From NCBI RefSeq assembly GCF_042477335.2, contig NC_091247.1, forward strand, positions 2,564,501 to 2,628,500: 64,000 nt of DNA, given 5' to 3'. This document shows positions 63,897 through 64,000 of the stretch, in pieces. The DNA is from Ovis canadensis. Lineage: Eukaryota > Chordata > Mammalia > Artiodactyla > Bovidae. Below the pieces are notes generated by a model, which searched no databases, was not told where the DNA came from, and saw only the letters and a list, made by a program, of their open reading frames with translations. Each line of letters begins with the position of its first letter. Position 1 is the stretch's first letter. The position numbers and the translations under genes are program-made.

Positions 63897-64000
63897 GGCT
63901 TCCCAGGTGGCTCAGTGGTAAAGAACCTGCCTGCTAGTGCAGGAGTCAGGGGAGACACGGGTTCGTTCCCTGGGTCAGGCAGATCCCAGGGAGAAGGAAA
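63897..64000 (+). mobile_element. Bov-tA SINE, cut by the window edge
   Basis: GGGCTTCCCAGGTGGCTCAG head and GGGTTCGTTCCCTGGGTCAG box. The body continues past the last base. Confidence 0.93.

Overview
The window is nuclear DNA of a bovid ruminant (cow, sheep, goat or a close relative). It carries many Bov-tA SINEs, several BovB LINE pieces, cetartiodactyl CHR-type tRNA-derived SINEs, old MIR and L1 remnants, and four intron-containing genes in a block matching human 9q34.2 read in the opposite direction.

Layout. Positions 1-6073 hold the 3' four coding exons of MYMK (myomaker, + strand); its first coding exon is not in the window. Positions 6.1-37.1 kb are a gene-poor spacer filled with SINEs, BovB, L1 remnants, a 300-bp G-rich minisatellite, a 19-20-bp GC-box-like tandem array and GC-rich unique DNA. 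One small unrecognised membrane-protein reading frame (30493-30705, - strand) stands out there because it has a clear transmembrane helix and a splice-acceptor-like sequence directly before its ATG. Positions 37305-44306 hold all ten coding exons of SLC2A6 (GLUT6, 507 residues, + strand), with one GC-AG intron and a 5S rRNA pseudogene inside that same intron. CACFD1 (Flower homologue, 172 residues, five coding exons, - strand) runs from 54018 to 46715 and ends tail-to-tail with SLC2A6; the two poly(A) signals are about 360 bp apart. From 54.1 to 54.6 kb, between the CACFD1 promoter and the ADAMTS13 poly(A) signal, lies an array of about ten copies of an octamer-like plus GC-box module. From 54.87 kb to the right edge is the 3' part of ADAMTS13 (- strand, nine coding exons: the end of TSR5 to the stop codon).

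The most notable result is in ADAMTS13. Between the exons matching human TSR5 and TSR6 there is a further complete six-cysteine thrombospondin type-1 repeat exon, in frame and flanked by good splice sites. It has no counterpart in the human protein as I recall it, where TSR5 runs directly into TSR6. The CUB-1 domain also lacks the residue matching human Cys1275, and the C-terminal tail is about 14 residues shorter.

The genes do not form a pathway: MYMK drives myoblast fusion, SLC2A6 is a lysosomal or vesicular hexose transporter, CACFD1 is a vesicle membrane protein, and ADAMTS13 is the secreted protease that cuts von Willebrand factor. They share conserved neighbourhood only. Exon limits come from reading frames, splice consensus and remembered human proteins; no alignment was run. 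Repeat family names are by eye.
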